Source: Arenibacter algicola (GTDB taxonomy: Bacteria; Bacteroidota; Bacteroidia; Flavobacteriales; Flavobacteriaceae). From it: a DNA stretch of 64,000 nt. Below, one piece after another: positions 1 through 7,464 of this stretch (positions are counted from its first letter, which is position 1; every line of letters starts with the position of its first letter). The translations under genes were made by a program, and so were the position numbers. A model generated the notes under the pieces. The model saw only the letters and a list, made by a program, of their open reading frames with translations, did not search any database and was not told the origin of the DNA. The stretch is taken from the NCBI RefSeq assembly GCF_018860365.1, contig NZ_JAHKPO010000003.1, positions 930,001 through 994,000 on the forward strand, in the 5' to 3' direction.

Positions 1-2
1 CC

Positions 3-296
3 CTGATCTGGCTATTTTTTGTGGTCGTTATTTTCTATATTTTGTATTCAGGAATTTTTAATGATGTCAATATTTATACCTGGGTCGGCATAGGCTTAAT
101 TGTAGGGGAGGGTATTGTTCTTTTGGTTTTCAAAATGTTTTGTCCCTTAACCGTTATGGCAAGGAAATATTCGGATTCGGAAAAGGATAATTTTGATATT
201 TTTCTTCCCAATTGGTTGGCTAAATATAATAAACTGATTTTTACTACCCTCTATGTCATTGGGTTGATAATAGTATTGATACGGACTATATTTTGA
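3..296 (+). CDS. C-terminal part of a small membrane protein (DUF2784-like?), 5' end outside window
   Basis: The frame is open from the first bases of the window to a TGA at 294-296, so the true start lies upstream. The visible 97 residues contain about three hydrophobic segments: near the start, around residues 28-45 and at the C-terminus. A CPLTVMARKY motif follows the second segment. A Cys-Pro-Leu-Thr motif after a transmembrane helix is typical of the small DUF2784 membrane family, so membership is possible but unproven. The function is unknown. No partner is visible, because the next gene starts about 150 bases downstream with its own leader. Confidence 0.55.
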   Translation: MIWLFFVVVIFYILYSGIFNDVNIYTWVGIGLIVGEGIVLLVFKMFCPLTVMARKYSDSEKDNFDIFLPNWLAKYNKLIFTTLYVIGLIIVLIRTIF

Positions 297-443
297 GACC
301 ATTTTATTTTTTGCGCTAAAAGTTACCTTTATTACTTAGGATTAAGACTGTAAATGAAAAAAGGAACTTTCATAATAATACATTGCAAAGTTAGGATTGA
401 TAAAAACAGATAACCAATACCTAAACATACAAATCGATCACAA

Positions 444-1382
444 ATGATGAATACCAAATTTTTAGGAATACTTCTCTTCTTCTTGATCGGGTCGCAATTT
501 CATGTTAAGGCCCAAAATTCTTATGAAATACCTCAGGGTGTTAAGCGAATACTTTTTATTGGCAACAGTATTACCTATTCCGGACAGTATGTGTCTTATA
601 TAGATGCCTATTTTACCTTACGATACCCGGATCGGGATTTTGAAATTATTAATGTGGGTTTACCCAGTGAAACGGTATCCGGTCTTTCGGAACAAGGTCA
701 TGCCGATGGTAAATTTCCACGTCCCGATCTTCATGAGCGTTTGGAACGCATTATTTCTCAGGTAAAGCCTGATTTGGTATTGGCCTGCTATGGTATGAAC
801 GATGGCATTTATCTGCCCTTTGATGAAGGGCGTTTTCAAAAATACAAGGAGGGAATCCTTTGGTTAAATAACCAAGTTGTGGAATCCGGGGCTTCCATTG
901 TACATATGACCCCACCCATTTACGATGAGCGTATGGGGGAAGCCTATGCCAATGTATTGGACATATATGCGGATTGGCTTATCAGTAAACGATATACTGA
1001 TCAATGGGAGGTAATAGATCTCCACTGGCCCATGAAAAAATACTTGGAAGATAAGCGTCTTACCGATAATAATTATTTTTTAGCCAAGGACGGTGTTCAC
1101 CCAAATGATACAGGTCATTGGATTATGGCCCAACAGCTGCTTTTATATCTTGGGGAAGGGGAAGTATCCAAAGCCAATGGTATTGAGGAAGTGGTTTCCC
1201 AATTTCACCATGGGGAAGAAATATGGAAGCTGGTAGAGGAAAGGCAAAAAATGATGAAAGATGCATGGCTCACGTCCATAGGTCACCAAAGGCCTGGAAT
1301 GAATGTGGGGCTTACCCTTGGGGAAGCTTTGGACAAAAAGGAAATACTGCGGAAGGAGATACGTAATTTACAGAGGAAATAA
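444..1382 (+). CDS. Secreted SGNH/GDSL-family hydrolase
   Basis: A 312-residue protein with a signal peptide (residues about 1-24, ending VKAQ). The SGNH blocks are present in order: FIGNSIT with the nucleophile Ser42, a Gly-containing GLPSETVSG block, GMNDG carrying the oxyanion Asn, and DGVHPNDTGH carrying the catalytic Asp and His. Family members are esterases, often acetyl esterases acting on polysaccharides or peptidoglycan, and they work in the periplasm or outside the cell. The substrate cannot be read from sequence. The C-terminal 60 residues are charged and probably helical. The next gene starts 21 bases downstream on the same strand, so the two may be co-transcribed. Confidence 0.85.
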   Translation: MMNTKFLGILLFFLIGSQFHVKAQNSYEIPQGVKRILFIGNSITYSGQYVSYIDAYFTLRYPDRDFEIINVGLPSETVSGLSEQGHADGKFPRPDLHERLERIISQVKPDLVLACYGMNDGIYLPFDEGRFQKYKEGILWLNNQVVESGASIVHMTPPIYDERMGEAYANVLDIYADWLISKRYTDQWEVIDLHWPMKKYLEDKRLTDNNYFLAKDGVHPNDTGHWIMAQQLLLYLGEGEVSKANGIEEVVSQFHHGEEIWKLVEERQKMMKDAWLTSIGHQRPGMNVGLTLGEALDKKEILRKEIRNLQRK

Positions 1383-1403
1383 GTAAGCTAATTTGCTATT
1401 TTA

Positions 1404-1898
1404 ATGAACATACTATACATACATGGACTTAACGGTAGTCTAAGCGAAGAAAAAAGAACAATTCTAGAGAATTACGGTACCGTGTATTCCCCTTCTATCG
1501 ACTATGAATCGGACAATAATAGTATCGAAAATATAAGAAGGCAATTTGTAGATGGAAAAATAGATGTCGTAATGGGCAGCAGTATGGGTGGTTTTGTAGG
1601 TTATTATCTGTCCATTGCATTAAAAAAACCGGCCTTATTGTTCAATCCGGCCTTGGTTTCCCGTTCGGTATTTCAAAATGTACCGGATTATTTCAATCCC
1701 AATCGATCCTTTAAACGATTGGTCCTAGGGGCAAAGGATGAGGTGGTTGATCCAAAGGACACCTTGAAATTTATAGGGGAAAGAATTGCCGAAAATATGG
1801 ATTACCATATCTCCCTACGACAGGACTTGGCACATAGGATTCCACAGGACATATTCGAATATGAGGTTCGCTCCTTTTTTAATCATCTATCCACGTAA
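1404..1898 (+). CDS. YqiA/YcfP-type alpha/beta-hydrolase (small esterase)
   Basis: A 164-residue cytosolic protein without signal peptide. It starts with the strand-turn MNILYIHGLNGS typical of YqiA/YcfP-like hydrolases and has the nucleophile elbow GSSMGG. The acid is probably Asp in GAKDEVVDP, and the base is His in DLAHRIP. E. coli YqiA is a carboxyl-esterase on short acyl esters; the natural substrate is unknown. The length matches the family, which lacks a cap domain. The gene lies 21 bases after the SGNH hydrolase and is followed by a terminator-like hairpin, so the two may form a small operon. Confidence 0.8.
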   Translation: MNILYIHGLNGSLSEEKRTILENYGTVYSPSIDYESDNNSIENIRRQFVDGKIDVVMGSSMGGFVGYYLSIALKKPALLFNPALVSRSVFQNVPDYFNPNRSFKRLVLGAKDEVVDPKDTLKFIGERIAENMDYHISLRQDLAHRIPQDIFEYEVRSFFNHLST

Positions 1899-1949
1899 CG
1901 ACCTACCTTCCGTGAAGATCCAATTTATATATTCAAAACGTTAAATACA

Positions 1950-1982
1950 TGAAAAGCCATTCTGTTGGCTTATTCTTTTTTA
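1950..1982 (+). terminator. Rho-independent terminator after the hydrolase pair
   Basis: A six-base stem AAGCCA (1954-1959) / TGGCTT (1966-1971) with a six-base loop is followed by a T-rich tail. It lies between the YqiA-like gene and the nuclease gene. The stem is short, so strength is uncertain. Confidence 0.55.
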
Positions 1983-2009
1983 ATTTTATACTCCAAATTC
2001 ATATAGTTA

Positions 2010-3437
2010 GTGTACGCCATAGTTGAAACAGAAACCACAGGATTACGGGGAGAGGATAATAAGATTACCGAGATCTGTATCTTGATTCACGATGGCCAAA
2101 AGGTGGTAAGGGAATTTTCTTCCTTGGTAAATCCCGAAGTATCTATAAAATATAGGGTTTCGCGTCGCAATGGTATCAAAGATGATATGTTGCTTAGGGC
2201 ACCTAAGTTCTATGAGATTGCCAAGGAGGTGGTAGCGCTCACCGAGGATTGTATTTTTATTTCACACCATGTCAATTTTAACTTCAACGGTATTAAAAAT
2301 GAACTGGTATCGCTAGGTGGTGTTTTTAAGCGCAAGAAGTTATCTACCCTAAGACTGTCTCGCAAACTAATACCCGGCCAACAAAGTTATAGTCTGGGAA
2401 CCGTGTGCAACCAGTTGGGCATTAATGTTGGTCATGTTCAAAGCGCCAAGGACAAAGCGGAAGCCACAGTTACCTTGCTAGAAAGACTCTGGGCAATGGA
2501 TACGGATGGGGTTTTTAATTTCATGTTGGGGCCAAAATCCGGTCAGGCAGGTGTACCTCCCCAATGGCCTAAAACTGTAGTGGCCCTACTGCCCAATGTT
2601 ACTGGAGTGTATTATTTTAAAAATGCACAGGGGAAAATCATTTATGTGGGCAAGGCCAAGGATATTAAACAAAGGGTGTTGAGCCATGTCTATAGCAAGG
2701 TTCACAAGGAAATGAGGTTGTGTTTTGAAACGGTACATATCGATTATACCCATACGGGAAGCGAATTGGTAGCCCTGCTATTGGAATCGGATGAAATAAA
2801 AAAGCACCTCCCTAAATTCAATCGGGCGCAAAAACGAATCGGATATAGATATGGGGTAGGTGCAAAAATGGATAAAAACGGAATCACAAATCTGTTTTAT
2901 GATCGATTGGGCAAACTGAAATCGCCATTGGCCTGTTTTTACAACCAAGGGGAATGTAGGGCCTTTTTGGAGGAATTGTGCGATACCTATAGTCTTTGTC
3001 CGCGGTTTTGCAGTTTACAGCATATTTCAGGGGCCTGTTTTCATTTTCACATTAAAAAATGTCATGGTATTTGTCGCGATATAGAAACTGTGGAAGCCTA
3101 TAATAAACGCGTGGAAAATGCTTTGATGCCGATAGCTGATGATAAAAATACTTACATTATAAAGACAGCTGGAAGAAACACAAATGAAAAATCGGTAATA
3201 GTTGTAGAAAATGGGGTTTATAAGGGTTTTGGGTATATGTCCAAAAGAAAAAGAATAAAGGCCCTTATGGATTATGATAAATTTATTACTCCCATGGCCG
3301 ATAACAATGATGTGCAAAAAATACTTAGACGATATTTAAGGAGAGGGGATGGGGAGAGTGTACTTATTGACTATCATAATGACGTAACTTCCCTTAATGA
3401 AATTCCTACATCTAGGGGCCGACAAGCTGAAATGTAA
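2010..3437 (+). CDS. Exonuclease-like domain fused to GIY-YIG nuclease (Cho/UvrC-like), exonuclease site degenerate
   Basis: A 475-residue protein starting at GTG. Residues 1-165 resemble the DnaQ/epsilon 3'-5' exonuclease fold. Residues about 190-275 are a GIY-YIG endonuclease domain with GVYYF, IYVGKAKD, Arg222, the catalytic Glu259 and Asn271. A Cys/His-rich segment (CPRFCSLQ then CFHFHIKKCHGIC) follows, as in the UvrC/Cho-like proteins common in Bacteroidota. The exonuclease half has lost its acidic signature: the usual D-x-E is E6-T-E8, the usual HN-x-x-FD is HHVNFN (Asn91 for Asp), and the last Asp position reads Lys149 next to Asp148. I infer that only the endonuclease half is active. 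The role is probably DNA repair incision. The stop codon overlaps the ECF promoter of the next gene. Confidence 0.85.
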   Translation: MYAIVETETTGLRGEDNKITEICILIHDGQKVVREFSSLVNPEVSIKYRVSRRNGIKDDMLLRAPKFYEIAKEVVALTEDCIFISHHVNFNFNGIKNELVSLGGVFKRKKLSTLRLSRKLIPGQQSYSLGTVCNQLGINVGHVQSAKDKAEATVTLLERLWAMDTDGVFNFMLGPKSGQAGVPPQWPKTVVALLPNVTGVYYFKNAQGKIIYVGKAKDIKQRVLSHVYSKVHKEMRLCFETVHIDYTHTGSELVALLLESDEIKKHLPKFNRAQKRIGYRYGVGAKMDKNGITNLFYDRLGKLKSPLACFYNQGECRAFLEELCDTYSLCPRFCSLQHISGACFHFHIKKCHGICRDIETVEAYNKRVENALMPIADDKNTYIIKTAGRNTNEKSVIVVENGVYKGFGYMSKRKRIKALMDYDKFITPMADNNDVQKILRRYLRRGDGESVLIDYHNDVTSLNEIPTSRGRQAEM

Positions 3438-3458
3438 CCCAATGGGACCGTTTACATC
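3434..3458 (+). promoter_or_regulatory. ECF-type promoter, copy 1 (GTAACC-N15-CATC)
   Basis: GTAACC lies at 3434-3439, with a 15-base spacer and CATC at 3455-3458 followed by AAA. The CATC box ends 29 bases before the ATG of the flavin reductase at 3488. The same hexamer, spacing and second box recur before four other transcription units in this window, including the ECF sigma gene. Confidence 0.8.
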
Positions 3459-3487
3459 AAATTAAGGTAACTATTTATTTTAAGAAG

Positions 3488-4177
3488 ATGGGCTTTACAT
3501 TTCCTTACAGGGTGAAAATTTTAGAAAAAAAATATCTCAACTACAATGTAATCCGATTTTGGATTCAAAAACCCTACGGATATACCCATAAACCTGGACA
3601 GGCCATAGAATTAAGTATCGATAAACCAGGGTATGAACTAGCAATTGCCCCTTTTACAATTACCAACTTAAATAGTGATCCTTATTTGGAATTGATTGTA
3701 AAGATCAACCCAGAGGTGAACAGTCTTACTTATGGATTGTCCGTTTTGGCAATAGGGGAGACCCTGCAAATCACAGAGCCCTGGGATTCCTACAACTATA
3801 AGGGTCCTGGAGTATTCATTGTTGCAGGTACGGGGATAACCCCTTTTTTGCCTATTTTAAAAGAACTTGAAGCCAAAGACGATGATATGCTAAAAGAACA
3901 TGTTTTACTATATGGTAATAGGACCAGGGAAGATATTTTGTTTTATAGGAAATTAAAGAAGGTTTTAGGAGAGAACTGTATACACATACTTAGTAGGTCA
4001 AAATCCCGGAATTCTATTTTTGGTAGAATAAATATTGATATTTTGCAACAGTATGTCCATGATCTTCACCAGTTTTTCTATATCTGTGGACCTAGGCACT
4101 TCGAAACAGATATAACCAAGCAGTTGGTAAGCATGGGGGTTAAGAGGGCTCGGATTCAAACTGGATATAAATTTTAA
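3488..4177 (+). CDS. FNR-like flavin/NAD(P)H oxidoreductase, paralogue 1
   Basis: A 229-residue soluble protein of the ferredoxin/flavodoxin-NADP reductase fold. The N-terminal half is the flavin-binding barrel. The nicotinamide-binding half carries GTGITPFLPIL (about residues 117-127) and the C-terminal YICGP motif. The usual Arg of the flavin-binding R-P-F-T/RxY(S/T) motif is replaced (IAPFT), and the same change occurs in the paralogue at 6598-7263. No Fe-S domain is fused, so the electron partner must be separate. The gene is preceded by ECF promoter copy 1 and is inferred to be induced by the sigma factor at 7465. The substrate is unknown. Confidence 0.85.
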   Translation: MGFTFPYRVKILEKKYLNYNVIRFWIQKPYGYTHKPGQAIELSIDKPGYELAIAPFTITNLNSDPYLELIVKINPEVNSLTYGLSVLAIGETLQITEPWDSYNYKGPGVFIVAGTGITPFLPILKELEAKDDDMLKEHVLLYGNRTREDILFYRKLKKVLGENCIHILSRSKSRNSIFGRINIDILQQYVHDLHQFFYICGPRHFETDITKQLVSMGVKRARIQTGYKF

Positions 4178-4532
4178 ATTCCCTTGTGTTTTAGGACCCG
4201 CTGTTTATTAAATGGACCAATCCAAAGCAGTATTCAAAATGTAACAATGAGGCACGTATATAGGAACTAGTTCGCAATTCTAGGATGACGAAAGCCTTTA
4301 AGCCTAAACCTTAAGCACTTCTGGACATCCTCGTCCAAGACAATTCCCATCAAACCCTTAGTCCATACAAATGCCATAAGTACTTCTCCTAGCACTTTTA
4401 TTGGGATGAGGAATCTTTGCAAGTCAATATGAGTATGTTAAAACAAAAAAAATACCCAACAACATATAGGTTTTAGCCTAACGCCATGGGTATTTTCAAC
4501 ATGAACCAATAAGTAAAAAAGAACACCTGAAA
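4178..4532. other. Intergenic stretch between convergent genes
   Basis: 355 bases between the convergent reductase and cytochrome genes. No coding region is convincing on either strand. The only structure I recognise is the minus-strand terminator near 4450-4494. Confidence 0.6.
4443..4496 (-). terminator. Rho-independent terminator of the di-haem cytochrome gene
   Basis: The outer stem is AATACCC (4451-4457) / GGGTATT (4488-4494). An inner hairpin (TAGG/CCTA, 4467-4480) fills the loop. Read on the minus strand, the stem is followed by a run of Ts (A-run at 4444-4452 on the plus strand). It lies about 40 bases beyond the stop of the minus-strand cytochrome gene. Confidence 0.75.
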
Positions 4533-5891
4533 TTATATTGATTTTAAATATTCCTCAATATCTGTTTTGTCCTGAGCGGATAATTCCAACTTAAAATGGG
4601 TGTCATAATGGTTAATGACATCGGTGAGGGTGGCAAATCTTCCGTCGTGATAGAATCCCCCTTTCATTCTGGCAAATAAGCCTCTTAAAGGAGTTGTTCT
4701 ATACATGCCGGTAGGAGATCTTTTTGCCTCAAAGTCGTCTATGCCAATTTCCTCGGCACTGTGAAGGTTGTATCCTGCATCAGTAAATATAGGTGCAATA
4801 TGGCAGCTGGCACATTGTGCCTTTCCATTGAACAACACCTTGCCCCGTGCAGCTGCTGTGGCATCGTAGCTTCCTTCTGGAGGAGTTGGAGCTGTTAAGG
4901 AGAGCTGATAGGCTTGCAAGCCTGGAAGCTTGGAAGTAATCAAATCCGGATCATTCACAATATTGCCAAAATTGTTTTCCGCAGCTATAGGGAATTGGCT
5001 TGCATTATCAAGTCTAGCATCGGTAAAACTGCCTTGACCGTGCATTTCCAAATTGGCTACAAAGGCATTCCAATAGACCATGTCTCCCCAGCCTGTATAG
5101 GTCGCTAGATTTACACCTTGTAGTCCGTAGGCGGCAGGTAGTAGATTGGCGGCAATACTCCCGTCCGGACGTAGTGCCTTGCCGTCCACAAAGAGGCCGG
5201 CATTAAATTTTCCAGGTCCCCACCCCGTAAGTACTGCTTCCACCGTAGGTTCGTCTACATGAAGTAGATCCGCCAAAAATTTCTTGTTGTTGGTCAAATT
5301 AACAATTGCTCCCACGTTGAGGTCCCTATTGGGATATCCGTCCAGCCGTCTACCTATTCCATCGGCAAAAGAATTGTCTACCGTAGAGTGACAAAGTGCA
5401 CAATTTATCCCCACAGCGGTCATGGCACCATCTTCATCGAAGGTTCCTTTAACTCCCACAACAGCGTTCAATTGTAATAGTGCAATGGTGGTTGCCGGAT
5501 CATTTAAGTCCACTTGGCCTGCCTGAATCGCGGCGACCACCTCTGCAGGCAAGGCCTCTGAATCTACCTTTAATCCTACACCCAATGCGGTAGCCGGACT
5601 AACCCCAACCCCGTAACCGCCATTGGCTTCTCCCAATATGGCCTTGTCTATATGCAAAATATCGCTCCAAAAGGCTTCGTCGCCGAAGGTGTCATACCTA
5701 AATATCTGTTTTCCCTCCGCAACCAGGGCAGGGTCTAGATGCAGGGTCAATGTGTCCGTCCTGGTTTCAATAATGGTGTCGTTCACTATTTCCGTAATTG
5801 TTTCGGTAATGGTTTCTGTCTTGGTACAGCTGATAGTCATGTTTAAAATCAGTAGTAGGCTAAGTAATTTGAATAAATTAGGTGCTTTCAT
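4533..5891 (-). CDS. Di-haem cytochrome c peroxidase-like lipoprotein
   Basis: A 452-residue lipoprotein: hydrophobic signal with lipobox Cys22, then a Thr/Glu-rich repetitive linker (TETITE-type repeats, residues 24-50) that probably spaces the enzyme from the membrane. There are two haem c motifs, CALCH at 164-168 and CASCH at 360-364. The C-terminal half (GKVLFNGKAQCASCH, later GGFYHDGRFATL) matches the MauG/cytochrome c peroxidase fold. The N-terminal half is unlike classical CcpA, so it may be a peroxidase or a related di-haem oxidase. It should act in the periplasm. Transcription is inferred from ECF promoter copy 2, with a terminator downstream, so it is probably a single-gene unit in a stress regulon. 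Confidence 0.85.
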   Translation of the reverse strand: MKAPNLFKLLSLLLILNMTISCTKTETITETITEIVNDTIIETRTDTLTLHLDPALVAEGKQIFRYDTFGDEAFWSDILHIDKAILGEANGGYGVGVSPATALGVGLKVDSEALPAEVVAAIQAGQVDLNDPATTIALLQLNAVVGVKGTFDEDGAMTAVGINCALCHSTVDNSFADGIGRRLDGYPNRDLNVGAIVNLTNNKKFLADLLHVDEPTVEAVLTGWGPGKFNAGLFVDGKALRPDGSIAANLLPAAYGLQGVNLATYTGWGDMVYWNAFVANLEMHGQGSFTDARLDNASQFPIAAENNFGNIVNDPDLITSKLPGLQAYQLSLTAPTPPEGSYDATAAARGKVLFNGKAQCASCHIAPIFTDAGYNLHSAEEIGIDDFEAKRSPTGMYRTTPLRGLFARMKGGFYHDGRFATLTDVINHYDTHFKLELSAQDKTDIEEYLKSI

Positions 5892-5920
5892 TTGTCGTTA
5901 TTTAATTGTTTTAAACTTTT

Positions 5921-5945
5921 GATGTAGAAAGCCCAATGGGGTTAC
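5921..5945 (-). promoter_or_regulatory. ECF-type promoter, copy 2 (GTAACC-N15-CATC)
   Basis: On the minus strand GTAACC spans 5945-5940, with a 15-base spacer and CATC at 5924-5921 followed by AAAAG. CATC ends 29 bases before the cytochrome ATG at 5891, the same distance as copy 1. Confidence 0.82.
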
Positions 5946-5959
5946 AAAAAAAATAAACT

Positions 5960-6595
5960 TTAGGAGGTGATGGAATTAAGAAATTGACGTTGGACCTTGC
6001 TTTTACGGAATTTTCCTGAAAAATAGCTGGTCTCGGTAACACTATTGGTGTCGCCAACGCCCCTAGATGCAACACATAAATGATGAGCTTCTACGGCTAT
6101 TGCAATGTCATCTATATCTAATAGATTTTTTAAAACCGTGCCCAGTTCCACTGTTAGTTTTTCCTGTACTTGTGGTTTACTGGCAATGAAGTGCACGATC
6201 CTATTAATTTTGGAAAGACCAATTACACGATTCTGTGGAAAATAGGCAATGCTAACTTTGCCAAAGAATGGCACAAAATGATGCTCGCAATAAGAGAAAA
6301 GGGTAATGTCCCTTATTAAGATCATTTCATCATATTTGTAATGGTTTCCAAAATAGGATATTTTAGGGAAATTGGATTTATCCAGTCCCATAAAGGCTTC
6401 ATTAACATACATTTTGGCAACTCGTTCCGGGGTATCCCGCAAACTGGGGTCTTCTAGATTGAGTTCCAATGTTTCCATTATTTTTTTGAAATGAAAGGCT
6501 ATGGCCTGTATTTTTTTCAATTTACCGTCCCCTGTAGTTATAGGCTCCTGATCTTTGATTTTTTCGGTCTTAATTAGTGTTCCGTTCGCTTTCAT
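5960..6595 (-). CDS. folE: GTP cyclohydrolase I
   Basis: A 211-residue enzyme converting GTP to 7,8-dihydroneopterin triphosphate, the first step of folate or tetrahydropterin synthesis. Zinc ligands are visible: Cys103 in SYCEHH with His106, and Cys174 in HHLCVASRGV. The catalytic His171/His172 region and the C-terminal TETSYFSGKF are conserved. The first 25 residues are a variable extension. The gene begins two bases after the stop of the upstream flavin reductase, so the two are almost certainly one operon, transcribed from ECF promoter copy 3. FolE in a stress-type regulon suggests pterin made on demand rather than, or in addition to, housekeeping folate synthesis; that is inference. Confidence 0.95.
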   Translation of the reverse strand: MKANGTLIKTEKIKDQEPITTGDGKLKKIQAIAFHFKKIMETLELNLEDPSLRDTPERVAKMYVNEAFMGLDKSNFPKISYFGNHYKYDEMILIRDITLFSYCEHHFVPFFGKVSIAYFPQNRVIGLSKINRIVHFIASKPQVQEKLTVELGTVLKNLLDIDDIAIAVEAHHLCVASRGVGDTNSVTETSYFSGKFRKSKVQRQFLNSITS

Positions 6596-6597
6596 AG

Positions 6598-7263
6598 TTA
6601 GTAGCCAGTTTGAATGTTATCTTCCTTTGCCCCACCTCTAATCAGATCTTTTTTTACGCTTTCCATAAACGCATCCGGGCCACAGACATAGAAATATTGA
6701 TCGAATACTCTAATTTTTGATACTAGATAGGCATAATCAATTCTGCCGTAATCGTAAATAGCAGATTGTTCCTCACTTAAGATATTGTAATAATGTTCCT
6801 TGAATAGGAGGCTGAGTTCGTCTTTTAAAATGATATCCTTGGTCATTCTGTTGGCGTAAATCAACTGATGATTTTCTATAACATTCTTATTCTTTAAATC
6901 CCAAAACATGGGTAGAAAGGGTGTTATGCCCGAACCGGCAGCAATAAAAGTACCCTTCCCTTTATATACATATGAATCCCAGGCATCTGTGATGAGCAGG
7001 GAATCGCTAATCTTTGCTTTGGACAATGCTTCAGTTAGACCTTTATGCTTGGGATAGACTTTTATGATAAGCCGTAAGTGTTTTTCTTCCGGCGAACCAA
7101 CCAGGGTGAAAGGTGCAAACTGGTTCCTGAATTGACGGCTATTGAGAGTAAGTTCTATAGCTTGTCCAATGTTGTGGGTAAATCCCTGGGGTTTTTCAAA
7201 AACCAATAGCATGACATTATGGGTTAGCCAGGATTTGTCGATAATATTTACGGTGTAGTTCAA
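6598..7263 (-). CDS. FNR-like flavin/NAD(P)H oxidoreductase, paralogue 2
   Basis: A 221-residue paralogue of the protein at 3488-4177. It has the same layout: a barrel with FAPFT in place of the usual Arg-Pro-Phe-Thr flavin motif, GSGITPFLP (about residues 112-120) and FYVCGPDAF near the C-terminus. It ends IQTGY, like its paralogue (IQTGYKF). It is first in an operon with folE, which starts two bases after its stop. The leader from ECF promoter copy 3 is about 115 bases, longer than for the other targets. It probably delivers electrons from NAD(P)H to an unidentified acceptor. That two such reductases share one regulon suggests distinct partners. Confidence 0.85.
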   Translation of the reverse strand: MNYTVNIIDKSWLTHNVMLLVFEKPQGFTHNIGQAIELTLNSRQFRNQFAPFTLVGSPEEKHLRLIIKVYPKHKGLTEALSKAKISDSLLITDAWDSYVYKGKGTFIAAGSGITPFLPMFWDLKNKNVIENHQLIYANRMTKDIILKDELSLLFKEHYYNILSEEQSAIYDYGRIDYAYLVSKIRVFDQYFYVCGPDAFMESVKKDLIRGGAKEDNIQTGY

Positions 7264-7387
7264 AATTGAAATGATTTAAAGGATTTGTATATTTTATAAT
7301 AGCACTATTTTGTATCTTGTAATAGTTTGATAATGTGTTCTTTATGATGTATAATTTTTATTTTTCAAAACAATTGCTATTAGTTTT

Positions 7388-7412
7388 GATGAAAATAATG
7401 CATTCGGGTTAC
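7388..7412 (-). promoter_or_regulatory. ECF-type promoter, copy 3, divergent from copy 4
   Basis: On the minus strand GTAACC spans 7412-7407, with a 15-base spacer and CATC at 7391-7388 followed by AAAAC. It points to the reductase-folE operon (ATG at 7263). It lies back to back with copy 4, eight bases away, so the two GTAACC boxes form an inverted repeat. Confidence 0.8.
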
Positions 7413-7420
7413 AAGATTTT

Positions 7421-7445
7421 GTAACCTTTTTTATCACTTGGCATC
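7421..7445 (+). promoter_or_regulatory. ECF-type promoter, copy 4 (autoregulation of the sigma gene)
   Basis: GTAACC is at 7421-7426, with a 15-base spacer and CATC at 7442-7445 followed by CAA. CATC ends 19 bases before the ATG at 7465. A TTG at 7438 in the same frame would lie inside this promoter, which argues for the ATG as start. Confidence 0.8.
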
Positions 7446-7464
7446 CAATATTAAAACAAGAACA

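Noticed and set aside
7438-7464. TTG start giving a nine-residue longer sigma factor
   Set aside because: The TTG lies within the spacer of the GTAACC-N15-CATC promoter, upstream of the expected transcription start. The ATG at 7465 fits the promoter distance seen for other targets.
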